Source: Saprospiraceae bacterium
Lineage (GTDB): Bacteria; Bacteroidota; Bacteroidia; Chitinophagales; Saprospiraceae
DNA: 64,000 nt
NCBI GenBank assembly: GCA_028280415.1
Contig: JANQLV010000038.1
Location: 1-64,000, forward strand
Direction of reading: 5' to 3'
Every line of letters begins with the position of its first letter. Position 1 is the first letter of the stretch. The translations under genes and the position numbers were made by a program. Under the pieces are notes generated by a model. The model saw nothing but the letters and a program-made list of their open reading frames with translations. It was not told the origin of the DNA and did no database searches. Below, piece after piece: positions 8,616 to 17,804 of this stretch.

Positions 8616-11600
8616 TTAATTTTCTCCTCTTAATAAAGTGAAAGCTCCTTTGAGTACTTTTTGCTGACCATTGTCATCATACTCAAGTACCCAGAAGTAG
8701 CCACTCTCAGGTAGCAAATCTCCATCCTGATCTGTTCCCGCCCAGGTATTATCATAGTTATTGACCTGGTAGACCATTTGTCCCCAGCGGTTAAAGATTT
8801 TCAGAGTGTTATTCAATCCCTCAACACATCGTATGATCAGCTCATCATTTTTACCATCATTATTAGGAGAAATTACTTTTCTTGCTTCCAGACACTCTCC
8901 TCCCGGCACTAGTTCAATGGTAGAAATGTCCGTACATCCATTATCATCTTCGACGATCAAGCCATACGTTCCGGCATTCAAACCATCCACTGTAGGAGTT
9001 ATATCAGCATTATCTGTGTTCCAGAGATACGTATAAGGCTGAGTTCCACCAGTGACTTCTGCCTGAACAAGTCCGTTGGCAGGTCCTGTAGGATTTGTCC
9101 CAATAATATTGATAGCCAATACATCAGGTTGAACAAGATCAACACAGGTGTTCACGGAAAGGCCGGCGATATTGTTATCATCGACCGTTACGCAGTATGT
9201 TCCTGCTTCTAATTCGAAAGCAAGCTCGCCAGACTGGCCATGATCCCAGGTAATGCTATAATCACCCGATCCCGAGCCGGATATCAGTACTTCAATTTGA
9301 CCATCTGCATCTCCATTACAGCTAGGTTCTGTAAATACAAAATCTAAAGTAATTCTATCGGCCTCTAATTCAACCGTGATCACCTCGACACAACCATTGG
9401 CATCCACAACCGTAGCGGTGTAGAAACCTTCTACCAAACCACCAATGATCGCTCCGGTCATACCATTCGACCAAGTTATGTCATCGGGGTTCACTCCCCA
9501 GCCTCCAGAAATATCCAATTCAATTAAACCATTCGCTTCATCGGCAGTTGGATTGTTGGTATTTCCTACTTCTACGGATAAAGCGGAAGCAGGACTTTCT
9601 ACGGTAATGGTAGCGTTCGCGGTAAGTCCGTTATTATCGGTTACCTGGACAGTATAAACACCAGCACAAAGGCCAGTGACATCCTGGGAAGTCATTCCTC
9701 CCGGACTCCAGGCATAAGAATAAGGTGCCATTCCACCAAATACCTGAATATCGATGCTTCCATTACAATCTCCGAAACAGCTTACATCATTCACTTCAAC
9801 GACCTCGATACTTAAACCAAGATCGATCTCTATTTCCTCAGACACTGAGGTACAGCCATTGGCATCGGTAATAGTTACAGTATATGGGCTCAAATCTTCA
9901 CAGAGTTCAGAAATGTCTTCACTTGTATCGCCATTACTCCACTCATAATCATAACCGCCGGTTCCACCAACAACCGTTATATTAATTGCTCCGGTACAAT
10001 TCGTACCGGTAGGATCAGTATTATCAATGACATTATTTACAGTAATTGTGATTGGGCTCGGTTCTGTGATAGTAAAAGGATGTACCAAGACCATTTGAGG
10101 GCTTCCTGAATCCTGAATAACAATGGAATAGTTTCCTACTGACAGCCCGTCAAAACAAACATTTTCTCCGGATACACTGGTTTGTTCATCTCCGTTTAAT
10201 GTGAGTGTATAAGGTCCACATCCTCCCAATACAGAAACACAGATTTGCCCATCATTTCCACCACTACAGGAAACCATTGTCATCTGGTCATTCGCTACCA
10301 CCAATGGTGGAGGCGACACAGTAAAATCAGAAGTAAGAATACAACCATTGGCATCTGTAATCGTCACGGAATAATCCCCTTTACAAAGATCAACCGGGTC
10401 TTCATTTGTAGCCCCATTACTCCAATTATAAGTATAGGGTAAAGTCCCTCCGGTGATACTGATATTGATAGAACCATTACAACCATCTCCCGATTCATCC
10501 TGAATATCACTTCCGGCGATCGTTAGTGCAGTTGGTGTACCAACGGTAAAGTTCTGCGTAGCCAAGCTACCGTTTGAGTCAGCAACAGTCACGCTATAAG
10601 CACCCGCACAAAGGCCAGTTTGATCCTCAACACCATTCGTTACACCACTTCCGGCCCAGGTATAGGTATAAGGCGCAATTCCACCATTCACACTAAGATT
10701 AATTTCACCATCGCAGATACCTGCACAGGAAACATCCGAAACATCCGCAGTAAGTACGATAATACCCCCTACTTTGATAGAATCCCTCACTTCACAAGCA
10801 TTGGCATCCGTTACCGTTACCGCATAACATCCCGAAGCAAGCCCGCTAAGGTCCTGAGAAGTCGCTCCATTACTCCAGTTGTAGGTATAATTCGGTGTAC
10901 CACCATTAACAGTAAGATCAATTGCGCCGTCATCATTCGATGCTGAAGCATTTGTAACCGTATTGGAAATACTTAATGCTGCCGGTTGAGTAACAGCAAT
11001 CGGCCCTTCTACAATAGTACATCCAGCAACATCTGTAATAGTTACATTATAAGTTCCTGCCGGAACATTATTATGGTTTGGTTGATTTGGAAGTGAAGGA
11101 CTCCAGTTGTAGTTATATCCCGGAACACCACCTGATACATTTAAAGTAATCGTCCCGTCTGCTTCTCCATTACAACTTACTGAAGTTGAAGAACTAGAAG
11201 CAGTGATTGCCGGAGGTTCGGAAAGCGTAACTGTCGGTCCAACTATCGTACATCCGTTTTCATCGGTAACAGTTACCGTATAAGTTCCTGCCGTCAAGCC
11301 GGTTAAATCCTCCAGGGTAGATATTCCCCAATCATAATCATAAGGAGTAGTTCCACCCGTTACATTAATATCGATTGCTCCCGTAGCGTCACCATTACAA
11401 TTAATATTAGTTGATGATACAATTGCTACATCCAAAGCATCCGGTTGAGTAATTGTTACTGTCGTTCCTACTGCTGTACAGCTATTATTATCGGTAACAG
11501 TTACCGTATAAGTCCCTGCAGGAAGATTAGATGGATCTTCGTTGGTACCTCCTGCACCCCAGTCGTAGCTATAAGGCGCGTTTCCTCCAGAAACGCTTAT

Positions 11601-14600
11601 ATTGATCGATCCTGTGGCCTCACCATTACAGAGTATATTATTTTGTCCATCAATTACAATTGATATGGCCGTAGCCTCACTGATTGTAATCGTTTCTACC
11701 GCAGTAGTTCCAATATCATCAGTAACCGTAACAGTATAATTACCGGCAACTTTTCCGGAAATATCCTGAGAAGTTTCACCATCAGGACTCCAATTGTAGG
11801 TATAAGGCGTAACACCACCGGCAACTGATATATCAATCGCACCGGTTGCCTCACCATTACAAAGTACATTGGTAACATTTTCAACCGTAATAACCGGTGC
11901 ATCAAACTCGTTAACAGTAAAAGTCTCAACAACGGTACAACTATTTGCATCCGTAACCGTCACGGTATAATCTCCCGGAGCAAGACTGGTAACAGTTGCG
12001 CCATTACCAACATTCGGACTCCATTGATAAGTATAACCTGCAGTTCCACCGGAAGGTGTTACTGTAATTTCTCCATTTTCAGCACCTACGCCAGATTCAT
12101 GCGTTACATCGCCAGAAACAGTTAGCGGATCAGGCTCACTTACAAAAGTAGTTCCTGTCTCCGTACATCCCTGAACATCTGTAACGGTAACGGTATATTG
12201 ACCAGCTGCAAGATCAGTAATTGTCTGGGTAGTTCCTCCTCCCGGACTCCATTCGTAAGTATAACTTCCATTTCCACCGCCAGGTGTAGCCGTGGCTGTA
12301 CCATCATTAGCACCATTACAGGTTACATTATCATCAGTAACATCCACCGTCAATGGGGCCGGTTCGTTTATAGTAACAGAACTAGTAGCAGTAACACCTG
12401 TATTATCTGTAATGGTTACACTATAGGTTCCGCCACTTAAGTTAGTAATGGTAGCACCTGAACCAACATTCGGACTCCAGTTGTAGCTATATGGTTCATC
12501 TCCACCGGTAGGAGTAACCGTTACTTCTCCATCATTCGCTCCATTACAACTTACATTCGTTCCCACAATGGTCGTGCTTATTGCATTGGGTTCATTTACA
12601 TCAACCTGATCTGTAACCGTACATCCCTCAGCATCAGTTACCGTAACCATATAGGTTCCTGCTGAAAGATTGGTAATCGTCTGAGTCGTTCCTCCTCCCG
12701 GACTCCAGCTATAATTATAAGGAGAAGTACCTCCGGAAGGCGTAGCCGTAGCCTCGCCATCACTTCCTCCATTGGTAGTAGCATCCATTGAAGACATCGC
12801 AACTGTTAATACATCCGGTTCGGTAACCGTATAAGTTTCGATAAGGGTCGTATTATCATCGGTAATAGTGACGGTATAATCACCAGCCGGAAGATTGTTC
12901 AAATCCTGGGAAGTTTCACTATTACTCCAATTATAGGTAACTGTACCGACTGAATTGGATATCGTAATATCGATTGCCCCATCAGTAGCTCCGTTGCAGG
13001 ATACATTTGTGATAAGCGTATCAGAAACTTCCATGGGCGCTCCCATACTACAGTCGACAGTGATGCCTCCATCATTTACCATATTAGGTATTGCATTGTT
13101 CCCATCGGTAATCTCAATAATGGATGTTTGATCAAAAAATACCGGGACAACTTCCCCGTCGCCCGCTAAAATTTCGAAGCATAAACTAACAAGAGTATCT
13201 CCATTAGCAAGCGTTTGTGGCTCCAGATTGAGTTCAAACCAGGAATGTCTGATTTCTCCGGCATTAAGCAGGTTGAAGTCATTGGCATCCAAACCGCTAA
13301 TGCTAAAGTCCTGAGTACGAACAAATCGCAAATCCATACTATCCCATCTCATATCAAAAAGCATACTGACAACGCCATTATAATTAAGAGTCGTTATCGG
13401 TATACAGACCGTATCTCCGGTACATCCGCTTATTTGGTTAATAGTGAGTTCCAGGAGCCCATCCCCGGTAACGTTGACCAGGCCAGGAATTTTAGCCAGC
13501 GGAACCAGCTCTAATTGCCCATTTATAGCTTGAGAAACTTCAATTGGCGTAGGATCACTGGTAAAATCTACAACACTCTCGTCTCCGGCTTCTCCAATCA
13601 CAATATATCTTATGCTAAAAATAATGACATCATCGTTTACTGATGCACCCTGAGCATCGGGATCTTCCCAGCTAAAGGTCAATTTTCCTGCATCCGTTAA
13701 CGTTGAAGAAGTGTTAAAATTGGGACTACCCGGAAGATTGCCGGATGATTCTACATCAAAAAAGCTGACTATAGCCGGATCCCAAAGCATGCTTCCCTGA
13801 AGACTGGCTATGGAATCGAAATTCCTAACACTGATATCTATAGTCACGGTATCTCCCATTCCACCTTGTGCCTGGCTGGCAAGAATGGTCACTGCACTTC
13901 CGGAATTACCGGTAATTCTCACTTCGCCATCAACACTTTCCAAGCCTATATTTCCTCCCCCCGAATTTGCATCAGTAACTTCTATTGGTGCTAAAGCATC
14001 ATTAATCATTACTGTATCAACCTCTCCACCTGCTCCAATAGCCGTAAAACAAATAGAGTATAATACCGTTTCATCCGGTACGGTCACTCCTGATCCCAGA
14101 GAATCAAACCAGGAAAGCGTAATAAAGCCGTTACCAGCATTAGTGGTACCAAAAGCTCCCGCCTCCAGATTCTGCAGATTAAAATTTTCTACATTATTAA
14201 ATTGAAGTGTAGTAGGATCAAATTGCATCGTGTATTGCATACTAACAATCTGATCAAAATTACAAGCCGCTACATCCAGACATACATTATTTCCGGTTGC
14301 AGCAGAGTCGCTGGTTACAGTCAGCCCAAAACCCGAAAAATCACAAGTAGGGCCTCCTCCGACATTCCCTCCGGCAACATCAATAGTCGTATTATTGAAA
14401 GTTGTGGAGCCTGTAATATCCGTCAGCCCTCCCTGATCAGCAATAATTTCAAAGAATAAAGGATTCTCCGAAAATTGAATCTCAGTGGAAGTAGCGCCTG
14501 AAGCTACTACATCAAAGGTAATCGTAAATAGGACTGAACCATCTGTGAGAGACTGTGTCCCCCCATCCGGGTCCCACCAGGAAGTTGTCAGAATTCCCTG

Positions 14601-14876
14601 ATTGATTTGCGTTTGTCCAAAATTACCTCCGCTGGTCAATCCCGGCAAGCCAAAATTAGATACCCCCTGGTAATCGAGGTTAGTTTCATTCCAATTGATA
14701 GAATACTGGTAACTGGCAATATCCGTAAAGCCGTTTACCACAACATCAACTGTAATCGTCTCACCCAAATCGGGCATAGAATTGGAAGGTACAAACGTAA
14801 AAGAAAGTTGTGCATTGGCAGTAAAGGCTAAAAAGACCATACCTATGACCGCCAGAAAAGTGTTAAATTTACTCAT
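8616..14876 (-). CDS. Giant adhesin: four cohesins, about 18 SprB repeats, CHU_C end
   Basis: A 2086-aa T9SS-secreted surface protein. Signal peptide 1-23. Four cohesin-like domains follow at about 25-168, 182-323, 327-470 and 473-609, each with a G(D/E)T(I/V) opening, a (I/V)xSxQ or MQ strand and SW(W/F/E) near the middle. From about 621 to 1990 there are about 18 SprB-type repeats averaging 76 residues, with the signatures SCNGxxDG, GGxxPYxYxWS and AGxYTVTVTD. The end (1992-2086) is a gliding-motility-associated C-terminal domain (SPNNDGKND, IFNRWG). SprB-like proteins act as filamentous adhesins or gliding adhesins; the N-terminal cohesin block is an unusual addition and could display four docking sites at the filament tip. 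The gene is second in a probable operon, 36 nt after the small cohesin protein and 33 nt before PorP/SprF. Confidence 0.9.
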   Translation of the reverse strand: MSKFNTFLAVIGMVFLAFTANAQLSFTFVPSNSMPDLGETITVDVVVNGFTDIASYQYSINWNETNLDYQGVSNFGLPGLTSGGNFGQTQINQGILTTSWWDPDGGTQSLTDGSVLFTITFDVVASGATSTEIQFSENPLFFEIIADQGGLTDITGSTTFNNTTIDVAGGNVGGGPTCDFSGFGLTVTSDSAATGNNVCLDVAACNFDQIVSMQYTMQFDPTTLQFNNVENFNLQNLEAGAFGTTNAGNGFITLSWFDSLGSGVTVPDETVLYSICFTAIGAGGEVDTVMINDALAPIEVTDANSGGGNIGLESVDGEVRITGNSGSAVTILASQAQGGMGDTVTIDISVRNFDSIASLQGSMLWDPAIVSFFDVESSGNLPGSPNFNTSSTLTDAGKLTFSWEDPDAQGASVNDDVIIFSIRYIVIGEAGDESVVDFTSDPTPIEVSQAINGQLELVPLAKIPGLVNVTGDGLLELTINQISGCTGDTVCIPITTLNYNGVVSMLFDMRWDSMDLRFVRTQDFSISGLDANDFNLLNAGEIRHSWFELNLEPQTLANGDTLVSLCFEILAGDGEVVPVFFDQTSIIEITDGNNAIPNMVNDGGITVDCSMGAPMEVSDTLITNVSCNGATDGAIDITISNSVGTVTYNWSNSETSQDLNNLPAGDYTVTITDDNTTLIETYTVTEPDVLTVAMSSMDATTNGGSDGEATATPSGGTSPYNYSWSPGGGTTQTITNLSAGTYMVTVTDAEGCTVTDQVDVNEPNAISTTIVGTNVSCNGANDGEVTVTPTGGDEPYSYNWSPNVGSGATITNLSGGTYSVTITDNTGVTATSSVTINEPAPLTVDVTDDNVTCNGANDGTATATPGGGNGSYTYEWSPGGGTTQTITDLAAGQYTVTVTDVQGCTETGTTFVSEPDPLTVSGDVTHESGVGAENGEITVTPSGGTAGYTYQWSPNVGNGATVTSLAPGDYTVTVTDANSCTVVETFTVNEFDAPVITVENVTNVLCNGEATGAIDISVAGGVTPYTYNWSPDGETSQDISGKVAGNYTVTVTDDIGTTAVETITISEATAISIVIDGQNNILCNGEATGSINISVSGGNAPYSYDWGAGGTNEDPSNLPAGTYTVTVTDNNSCTAVGTTVTITQPDALDVAIVSSTNINCNGDATGAIDINVTGGTTPYDYDWGISTLEDLTGLTAGTYTVTVTDENGCTIVGPTVTLSEPPAITASSSSTSVSCNGEADGTITLNVSGGVPGYNYNWSPSLPNQPNHNNVPAGTYNVTITDVAGCTIVEGPIAVTQPAALSISNTVTNASASNDDGAIDLTVNGGTPNYTYNWSNGATSQDLSGLASGCYAVTVTDANACEVRDSIKVGGIIVLTADVSDVSCAGICDGEINLSVNGGIAPYTYTWAGSGVTNGVEDQTGLCAGAYSVTVADSNGSLATQNFTVGTPTALTIAGSDIQDESGDGCNGSINISITGGTLPYTYNWSNGATNEDPVDLCKGDYSVTITDANGCILTSDFTVSPPPLVVANDQMTMVSCSGGNDGQICVSVLGGCGPYTLTLNGDEQTSVSGENVCFDGLSVGNYSIVIQDSGSPQMVLVHPFTITEPSPITITVNNVIDNTDPTGTNCTGAINITVVGGTGGYDYEWSNGDTSEDISELCEDLSPYTVTITDANGCTSVSEEIEIDLGLSIEVVEVNDVSCFGDCNGSIDIQVFGGMAPYSYAWSPGGMTSQDVTGLCAGVYTVQVTDNNGLTANATITVESPASALSVEVGNTNNPTADEANGLIELDISGGWGVNPDDITWSNGMTGAIIGGLVEGFYTATVVDANGCVEVITVELEADRITLDFVFTEPSCNGDADGQIEVLISGSGSGDYSITWDHGQSGELAFELEAGTYCVTVDDNNIAGLSVNTCVDLVQPDVLAINIIGTNPTGPANGLVQAEVTGGTQPYTYLWNTDNADITPTVDGLNAGTYGLIVEDDNGCTDISTIELVPGGECLEARKVISPNNDGKNDELIIRCVEGLNNTLKIFNRWGQMVYQVNNYDNTWAGTDQDGDLLPESGYFWVLEYDDNGQQKVLKGAFTLLRGEN

Positions 14877-14912
14877 CTGTCCTTGGAATTTGGGATGTTA
14901 GAAAAAGCATTT

Positions 14913-15707
14913 TTACTCTCTAACTAAAATCATCCTGTTAGTTATAAAAAAATCTTTGGTTTTCAATTTATAGATATATGTACCTACAGCAGGTAATTTA
15001 TCCTGATATATTATAATCGAATAAGTACCCTGAGTGTAGAAATTCGATTCTTCATATATTATAGCGCCCTTTAAATCATATATTTCAAAAACATAATCCG
15101 ATGCTTCGTGTATGTCGAAGCGTATAACTGTTTTATTATCAAATGGATTAGGTTCATTTTGGTATAATGTAAAAGCAGCATTTGATTGTATCCGAAGATC
15201 CTGAACACTATTGGGGTTAAGCATGGTCACGGTACCACTGTGAATAGTAGCATTTATAGTCTGACTATTGGCATTCACGAATTCGATTGGTGTCGGTGAG
15301 CCAGTAATTTCTATGACAGAACTCTCTCCAGAACCAGCAAGCGGTGTGAAATAGACATCAAAAATCGATGTGCTATCCATCAAATCAACCCCTTCCAGGC
15401 TCATATCTACCCAAACAGTAGTTAATGCTCCCTGGCTGGCATTATTCGTTCCGAAATTAGAAGCTCCATAATTAGGCAAGGCATTTGTGTTAGCGACTAC
15501 GCTATCAAATTGCAAAAAATCGGCATCCCAGTTTACAGAAAACTGCATACCAATGATTTTTTCCTCAAAACCAGTGACATTTACGCTCACGACGATTTGT
15601 TCATCCGGTTCTGCGGAAGCATTGCTTACAAAAATGGTAGGTTGTGCCAATGAAGGCACAACGAACCACAAAAGCAAAGCAAAATATAACAGTACTCGTT
15701 TTGTCAT
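14913..15707 (-). CDS. Cohesin-domain protein with T9SS type A sorting domain
   Basis: A 264-aa exported protein. The first ATG is at 15707-15705; a TTG nine bases upstream is possible but less likely. The signal peptide ends in VPSLAQ. Residues of about 22-165 form one cohesin-like domain closely resembling those of the downstream giant protein (VVSVNVTGFEEKIIGMQFSV, then TTVWVDMS). The C-terminal 85 or so residues form a T9SS sorting domain (YQNEPNPFDNKTVIRF). It is effectively a single cohesin on a secretion tag and opens the operon that continues with the giant cohesin/SprB protein and PorP/SprF. A dockerin-bearing partner is conceivable in the gene at 2585-6349. No catalytic domain is present. 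Confidence 0.85.
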   Translation of the reverse strand: MTKRVLLYFALLLWFVVPSLAQPTIFVSNASAEPDEQIVVSVNVTGFEEKIIGMQFSVNWDADFLQFDSVVANTNALPNYGASNFGTNNASQGALTTVWVDMSLEGVDLMDSTSIFDVYFTPLAGSGESSVIEITGSPTPIEFVNANSQTINATIHSGTVTMLNPNSVQDLRIQSNAAFTLYQNEPNPFDNKTVIRFDIHEASDYVFEIYDLKGAIIYEESNFYTQGTYSIIIYQDKLPAVGTYIYKLKTKDFFITNRMILVRE

Positions 15708-16298
15708 CTTAATCAATTGGTTATAATAATTTTATAGTCCTTTGGCAATTCAATATACACTAAAAGTACGTGTATCTGCGACATTAATAATCGAAGGGAT
15801 GTTTTCTCCTGCGCACTTTTACGAGCTTTAGCGAGGGAGCAGTAGTCGTAAAAATCAATCCAAGATTTTTTAGAGAATTGAGTAGATTGGTACACAAAAA
15901 TGTCGTACAAACCCACTTCCGTTGAGAAATGTTGTTCGTTTCCTTCATGAGATTATAAATGTCGTATCTTTTAATAATCTGCTCCTAATTATGGCAGAGC
16001 AGATAATGTAAAAATCATACAATGTTGTGATTTCCAGTCCACTTAATCTTTTGCAAAATGCAAACTTCTTCATCGCTCAATTATGCATAGCATACATTGA
16101 ATAAGAGGCAATTAATTGGTTGTTCTGAAAATTTACCCACCAAGACAACAATCAGGGGAGAAAGCTTTTAAAGAATCAGGCTATCGGATTAGTGCCTGGA
16201 AAAAAGCTCTTTAGGATAAGATTTCAGTTCAAGGGATTTATCTGTATCTAAATGCTTAATTTCGGTTTTGGAAATCGTTTTATTTAGTTTTGATATTG
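15708..16298 (-). other. Leader region of the cohesin operon
   Basis: This holds about 590 nt with no credible gene. It would be the untranslated leader if transcription starts at the promoter at 16299-16344. It includes a hairpin with perfect 8-bp arms, ATCTGCTC (15977-15984) and GAGCAGAT (15997-16004). A 67-codon frame at 15713-15916 starts only with GTG and has no recognisable features. Confidence 0.35.
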
Positions 16299-16344
16299 CA
16301 AAGATAGCAGATAATAATTTGCAGAATGTACCCAAAAACTGGTA
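16299..16344 (-). promoter_or_regulatory. Promoter-like site with TACC-N8-GGTA, cohesin operon
   Basis: On the minus strand, TATCTTTG (16306-16299) lies exactly 30 bp from the palindrome TACCCAAAAACTGGTA (16329-16344, plus spelling), which is followed by TTTTTC. The -33 position is poor, which suggests activator dependence. The downstream genes are the cohesin protein, the giant cohesin/SprB protein and PorP/SprF. Confidence 0.6.
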
Positions 16345-16438
16345 TTTTTCACATAAAATATATTTTAATTTGTCTTAAATGGCTTTTCGAAAATATTTTG
16401 ACAAGTCACTGTTTTACAGTATTTTAAACATAAAAAAT

Positions 16439-17104
16439 TTATATCAAGCTATGATCATAAGCGATTTTGATCAGTCCTGCAGTGTTACTTACACCTAATT
16501 TTCGCATGATATTTTTCCGGTGCACACTTACGGTCTGATCACTGATATAAAGTTCCTTAGCAATCTCCTTGTTGCTCAGAGCATGAGAGATTAATCGAAG
16601 GATTTCAATCTCTCTTTTAGTAAGGTTGTATTTCTTGATAAACCGGTCTTCAAACTGGATAGCATTATCACTTTTCCGTCCTCCGGTAGCAAAAGCATTA
16701 AGGCTAACGCCCTGCCCCATAAAAGTATGTCCTTCAAGTACCTCCGTGATCGCTCTAACCAGTTCTTCCTTTCCTGAGCTTTTGAGTACATAACCATCGA
16801 CTCCGGATTTGAAGGCTGATTTCACAATTTTAGATTCATCGTACATCGTCAGCGCAAGAATTCTTAGATCGTTGTATTTATGACCAATAGATGAGAGTAC
16901 ATCAAGACCATCTCTTTCCGGCATATTGAGATCAAGAATCAATAAATCAGGAATATTCTTTTTCAAAATATTCATCAATTCATCTCCTGTATTTGCAATA
17001 TCAACCAAATTAATATCGTAGCCATCGACATCTTGCAATATGGTCTTTAAGCCAGTAATAAAAAGTTGATGGTCATCTGCAATTACTACGTTAACTTGCT
17101 GCAT
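16439..17104 (-). CDS. NarL/FixJ-type response regulator
   Basis: A 221-aa two-component response regulator. Residues 1-125 form the receiver domain with the acidic pair ADD (10-11 region), phospho-acceptor Asp58 in LILDLNMPERDG, the switch Thr in ALTMYD, and Lys in VLKSSGKEE. Residues of about 155-218 form a LuxR-type helix-turn-helix (LTKREIEILRLI, NKEIAKELYISDQTV, HRKNIMRKLGV). Such proteins bind DNA as dimers when phosphorylated. No histidine kinase lies in the window, so its input is unknown. The gene ends just upstream of the cohesin operon promoter, whose 16-bp palindrome has the 7-2-7 half-site spacing used by NarL; control of that promoter is inference. Confidence 0.9.
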   Translation of the reverse strand: MQQVNVVIADDHQLFITGLKTILQDVDGYDINLVDIANTGDELMNILKKNIPDLLILDLNMPERDGLDVLSSIGHKYNDLRILALTMYDESKIVKSAFKSGVDGYVLKSSGKEELVRAITEVLEGHTFMGQGVSLNAFATGGRKSDNAIQFEDRFIKKYNLTKREIEILRLISHALSNKEIAKELYISDQTVSVHRKNIMRKLGVSNTAGLIKIAYDHSLI

Positions 17105-17541
17105 ACTCTAATCAATGTTTTTAGTCATGGGATTATAATCGTCGTGTAAAGTCTCGTTTTACACTAGACTATTTTCAAAATTTGCTCCGAAGTATCAATG
17201 TAAGCACTGATTGATATATACCTATCACACTCAGTTCTATAAAGGTCGGTTAGAGAATTTCATAGTTTAAAATTCAAAGTTTGTAATACGAATACTACAA
17301 ATCCGATGCCATATACTTGATAATATTTTTAATACAAAAATATATGAAGTATAGTCAAAAGCACTAAAAAATTAAACAAGACAATTCCATACAGTCTGCA
17401 TCAAATGCTGACATACATTTTTAGATTATCAGGAATAATAGATAAATGATCTATTCAAATATCTATTTAGGGTGCAAGTCAATAGAATAGTGTGTGTATC
17501 ACCCAGAGATTTGTAAAGATAGGAAAGACATTTAATCTAAA
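17105..17541. other. Intergenic region before the response regulator
   Basis: This AT-rich stretch has no gene. It must contain the response-regulator promoter, which I cannot fix confidently. A small hairpin, GTGTAAA with TTTTACAC (17154-17173), lies in the presumed leader. Confidence 0.3.
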
Positions 17542-17578
17542 CAAAAAAAGGCTCAGGATTTGTAAATCTCCAGAGCCT
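17542..17578 (-). terminator. Terminator of the grasp-with-spasm operon
   Basis: The stem AGGCTC (17549-17554) / GAGCCT (17573-17578), with an inner GGA/TCC pairing, is followed on the minus strand by TTTTTTTG. It lies about 230 nt past the stop of the HlyD-like gene and is a textbook intrinsic terminator in the right orientation. Confidence 0.8.
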
Positions 17579-17804
17579 ACAAAATACCCAGAAAACAACG
17601 AATTTGTTAGAATTTCTTTTAGTGCTTGTCTGAAATTCTACTTTTCAGTAACAAGCGGCAAATTTCCTCCTGTATTGCCTTATTTTTCCAATGGATTGCC
17701 CGCATCGGCTGTAAAAATGCCCTATTCAGAACAAAATTGCTCTCTTGTGCAAGATTCCAGAACTTTAGACAAGTTCTTATATAAGCAATTTCAATTTGTA
17801 AAAT

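Noticed and set aside
8907-13016. The SprB repeat region as a CRISPR or satellite array
   Set aside because: The repeats are protein-level units of about 76 codons in one open frame with diverged DNA, not short identical DNA repeats with spacers.
15713-15916. A 67-codon minus-strand frame in the leader of the cohesin operon
   Set aside because: It can start only at GTG, has no ribosome-binding site or family, and lies where a leader RNA is expected.
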